Shown: piece after piece, positions 62,480-64,000 of the stretch
Layout of the letters: each line of letters begins with the position of its first letter
Position numbering within the stretch: position 1 is the stretch's first letter
From: Kordia sp. TARA_039_SRF
GTDB taxonomy: Bacteria; Bacteroidota; Bacteroidia; Flavobacteriales; Flavobacteriaceae
Length of the DNA: 64,000 nucleotides
Direction: 5' to 3'
Assembly (NCBI GenBank): GCA_006383075.2
Contig: SMNH02000003.1
Coordinates: forward strand, 598,414 to 662,413
Notes under the pieces: generated by a model
What the model was told of the DNA's origin: nothing
What the model saw: the letters and a program-made list of their open reading frames with translations, nothing else
The model's database searches: none
Program-made: the position numbers and the translations under genes

Positions 62480-63262
62480 ATGCAACAGTTTGTGACGTAT
62501 AAAAATATAGAAATTGCCTATTCGGTTTCTGGTGAAGGAAATGCCGTTGTTTTTTTGCACGGCTTTTTAGAAACGAGTACCATGTGGCAACCGTTTGTAG
62601 ATGTATTTTCTAAAACACACAAAGTCATTACGATAGACTTGCTCGGTCATGGAAAAACGCCTTGTTTGGGATATATTCATACGATGGAAGAAATGGCGGA
62701 AACGGTTTTCGCAGTTATTAAAGAATTGCGTTTGCGGAAATTGCACCTCATCGGGCATTCGATGGGCGGATATGTGGCATTGGCTTTCGCCGAAATGTAT
62801 CCTGATTATGTAAAAGGATTGTGCTTGGTAAATTCAACTTCGAGAGCAGATAGCGATGAACGAAAAGCGAATCGCGACCGTGCTATCAAAGCTGTGAAAC
62901 ACAATCATAAACAGTTTATTCGCATTGCTGTTTCAAATTTATTTCGACCGAAAAATCGTAAAATCTTTTCGGAACAAGTGAAAGAAGCAAAAAAAGAAGC
63001 ATTGACTACCTCGCTACAGGGCATTGTAGCGGCATTGGAAGGCATGAAAATTAGAGAAGACCGCGAAGTGTTGTTACATTTTTCTCCGTATAAAAAACTC
63101 ATCATTGTTGGAAAACACGATCCTATATTAAATTTTGACGATGTTATGGATCAAACGAAAAATGCTGAAGTAGATGTCGATATTTTTCCTGATGGACATA
63201 TGAGTCACATCGAAAATAAAGAAGATTTGCTGTTCTCTTTGAAGCGATTTATTGAACAGTAA
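62480..63262 (+). CDS. Alpha/beta hydrolase
   Basis: A 260-residue soluble hydrolase without signal peptide. The nucleophile elbow GHSMGGYVALAFAEM puts Ser near residue 96; the oxyanion region is HGFLETSTMW, the acid is probably in VGKHDPILNFDD and His in DGHMSHIEN. The pattern matches esterase/haloalkane-type family members; substrate unknown. Divergent from brnQ's partner gene. Confidence 0.9.
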   Translation: MQQFVTYKNIEIAYSVSGEGNAVVFLHGFLETSTMWQPFVDVFSKTHKVITIDLLGHGKTPCLGYIHTMEEMAETVFAVIKELRLRKLHLIGHSMGGYVALAFAEMYPDYVKGLCLVNSTSRADSDERKANRDRAIKAVKHNHKQFIRIAVSNLFRPKNRKIFSEQVKEAKKEALTTSLQGIVAALEGMKIREDREVLLHFSPYKKLIIVGKHDPILNFDDVMDQTKNAEVDVDIFPDGHMSHIENKEDLLFSLKRFIEQ

Positions 63263-63502
63263 AATGCTTTTTGCTCGTTTACAGGTATTTCTCTTTAGTG
63301 GAATGTGCTTTTAAAATAGAAAAGGTGTTTTTATTTTTAAAATTAGCACTACACATGCTGTAAGAAAATAGAATTTTTTTTGACCACTTATCGAAAGATA
63401 CTATGTGTTTCATCTAAAAAAACATACTCTTCGTCGGATTTTTATCTTGAATTTCTATATTAGAGGTAACCAAAAGAAAACTTACTTAACCTACTTACTG
63501 CA

Positions 63503-63742
63503 ATGGAAAATATGAGTATAAAAACTACTTTTTCACTCGGAAAAATTTATTGTAACATCTTCGGTCACCGCTACCGAGTTACCAAGAAAATCACTTCTCA
63601 CGTTAATGAATACCAATGTATGCTTTGCAATTGTGAAGTTACTACCGACGATAAAGGAAAATTGACCCAACTCACACCGCAACGCAAAGAAATTAATGAA
63701 ACATTGATTTCATTTCACAAAAAGAAGAATCCAGCGTTTTAA
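63503..63742 (+). CDS. Small conserved flavobacterial protein (79 aa)
   Basis: A 79-residue protein. Motifs FGHRYRVTKKITSHVNEYQC, CMLCNCEVTT and LTPQRKEINETLISFHKKK are those I recall from short conserved Flavobacteriia proteins. A CxxC-containing pair (CMLCNC) may bind zinc. No known function. A -7-like box is not seen. Gene-free sequence with REP-like repeats follows it. Confidence 0.7.
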   Translation: MENMSIKTTFSLGKIYCNIFGHRYRVTKKITSHVNEYQCMLCNCEVTTDDKGKLTQLTPQRKEINETLISFHKKKNPAF

Positions 63743-63847
63743 ATTCGCTTCGCTCAATTCAAAGATTAAAAATTCAATAATTCAAGGTTTTTAACTTGAA
63801 TTGTTTTGCACAATGAATTCACTATGTCTTACAGTGAAGTTTTCGTC

Positions 63848-63861
63848 ATTCTGAGCTTGAC
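63848..63861. repeat. REP-like short repeat, type IV
   Basis: ATTCTGAGCTTGAC, also inside the fold-back hairpin at 31710-31723. The tail of the window (63743-64000) holds this and a type III copy; no gene is visible there. Confidence 0.5.
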
Positions 63862-63960
63862 GAAATATATTTTCAATTCTAAATAAAAACCATTAGTACA
63901 TTTTCAAATTATCAAATTGATACATTGAAAAAGACATCAATTCGAGTAATTTTCTGTTAC

Positions 63961-63979
63961 ATCGAGCGCAGTCGAGATA
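63961..63979. repeat. REP-like short palindrome, type III (inverted copy)
   Basis: ATCGAGCGCAGTCGAGATA, the reverse complement of bases 60425-60443. Confidence 0.55.
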
Positions 63980-64000
63980 GATAGAAAAATGTCTCAAGAA

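Noticed and set aside
1-64000. CRISPR array, rRNA or tRNA genes
   Set aside because: I found no regularly spaced direct repeats with spacers and no tRNA/rRNA-like sequence.
63989-64000. Possible start (ATGTCTCAAGAA) of a gene leaving the right edge
   Set aside because: Four codons (MSQE) cannot be assessed; it may be real but is unsupported.

Overview
The window is AT-rich chromosomal DNA from a member of the Bacteroidota, almost certainly Flavobacteriaceae. Signs of this are a type IX secretion (T9SS) C-terminal sorting tail, the DUF6090-type protein, the Bacteroidota-style single-subunit SdhC with SdhA and SdhB, LytTR/His_kinase pairs, GG-leader peptides of the Bacteroidota class I lanthipeptide type, and TTG-N20-TAnnTTTG promoters. 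A marine Kordia-like genus is my best guess, not a proof. I see no rRNA, tRNA, CRISPR, transposase, integrase or prophage. The window starts inside a LytTR response regulator (only its first 12 codons are present).

Layout. 0-16 kb: a LytS-type kinase, an exported hydrolase, a large metallophosphoesterase/beta-barrel fusion, an HD-PycTM protein (Pycsar-effector-like) facing a GAF-domain protein, and two outer-membrane proteins. 16-24 kb: housekeeping genes (glyS, a lipid-type methyltransferase, comF, an Ig-like lipoprotein, an AAA ATPase, an omega-amidase-type nitrilase). 24-32 kb is the most unusual stretch: five small precursor peptides with a shared leader ending in Gly-Gly, interleaved with a LytTR/kinase pair, a thioredoxin-like protein and a TPR-AraC membrane regulator, with no maturation enzyme in the window. 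32-45 kb: a MutS-like membrane ATPase, a second two-component pair, a T9SS-exported FG-GAP protein, an M28 peptidase, the sdhCAB operon and a lipoprotein. 45-50 kb: a RimK/desuccinylase pair and a NACHT NTPase bracketed by repeats. 50-64 kb: a sortilin/BNR-repeat protein, a Crp-type regulator, an M24 aminopeptidase, a cupredoxin, an AhpD-like protein, an AraC regulator, an abiH gene broken by one in-frame stop, brnQ, an alpha/beta hydrolase and small conserved proteins.

Intergenic DNA carries several dispersed repeat families: a ~230-bp structured element in three copies with a covarying stem, a second ~110-bp family in two copies, four short REP-like palindrome types, a CTCAATACT-type microsatellite and TCTA-rich degenerate islands. 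Several terminators are clear hairpins followed by T runs.

How the genes fit together: the peptides and their nearby sensors could form a peptide natural-product or signalling locus whose modifying enzymes lie elsewhere. The NACHT gene, the interrupted abiH and the HD-PycTM protein are defence-associated families placed singly among core genes. sdhCAB, glyS, comF, pepP-like and brnQ are ordinary metabolism. Start codons were moved from the ORF track where a TTG/GTG-extended frame overran an obvious ATG with a signal peptide or family start.
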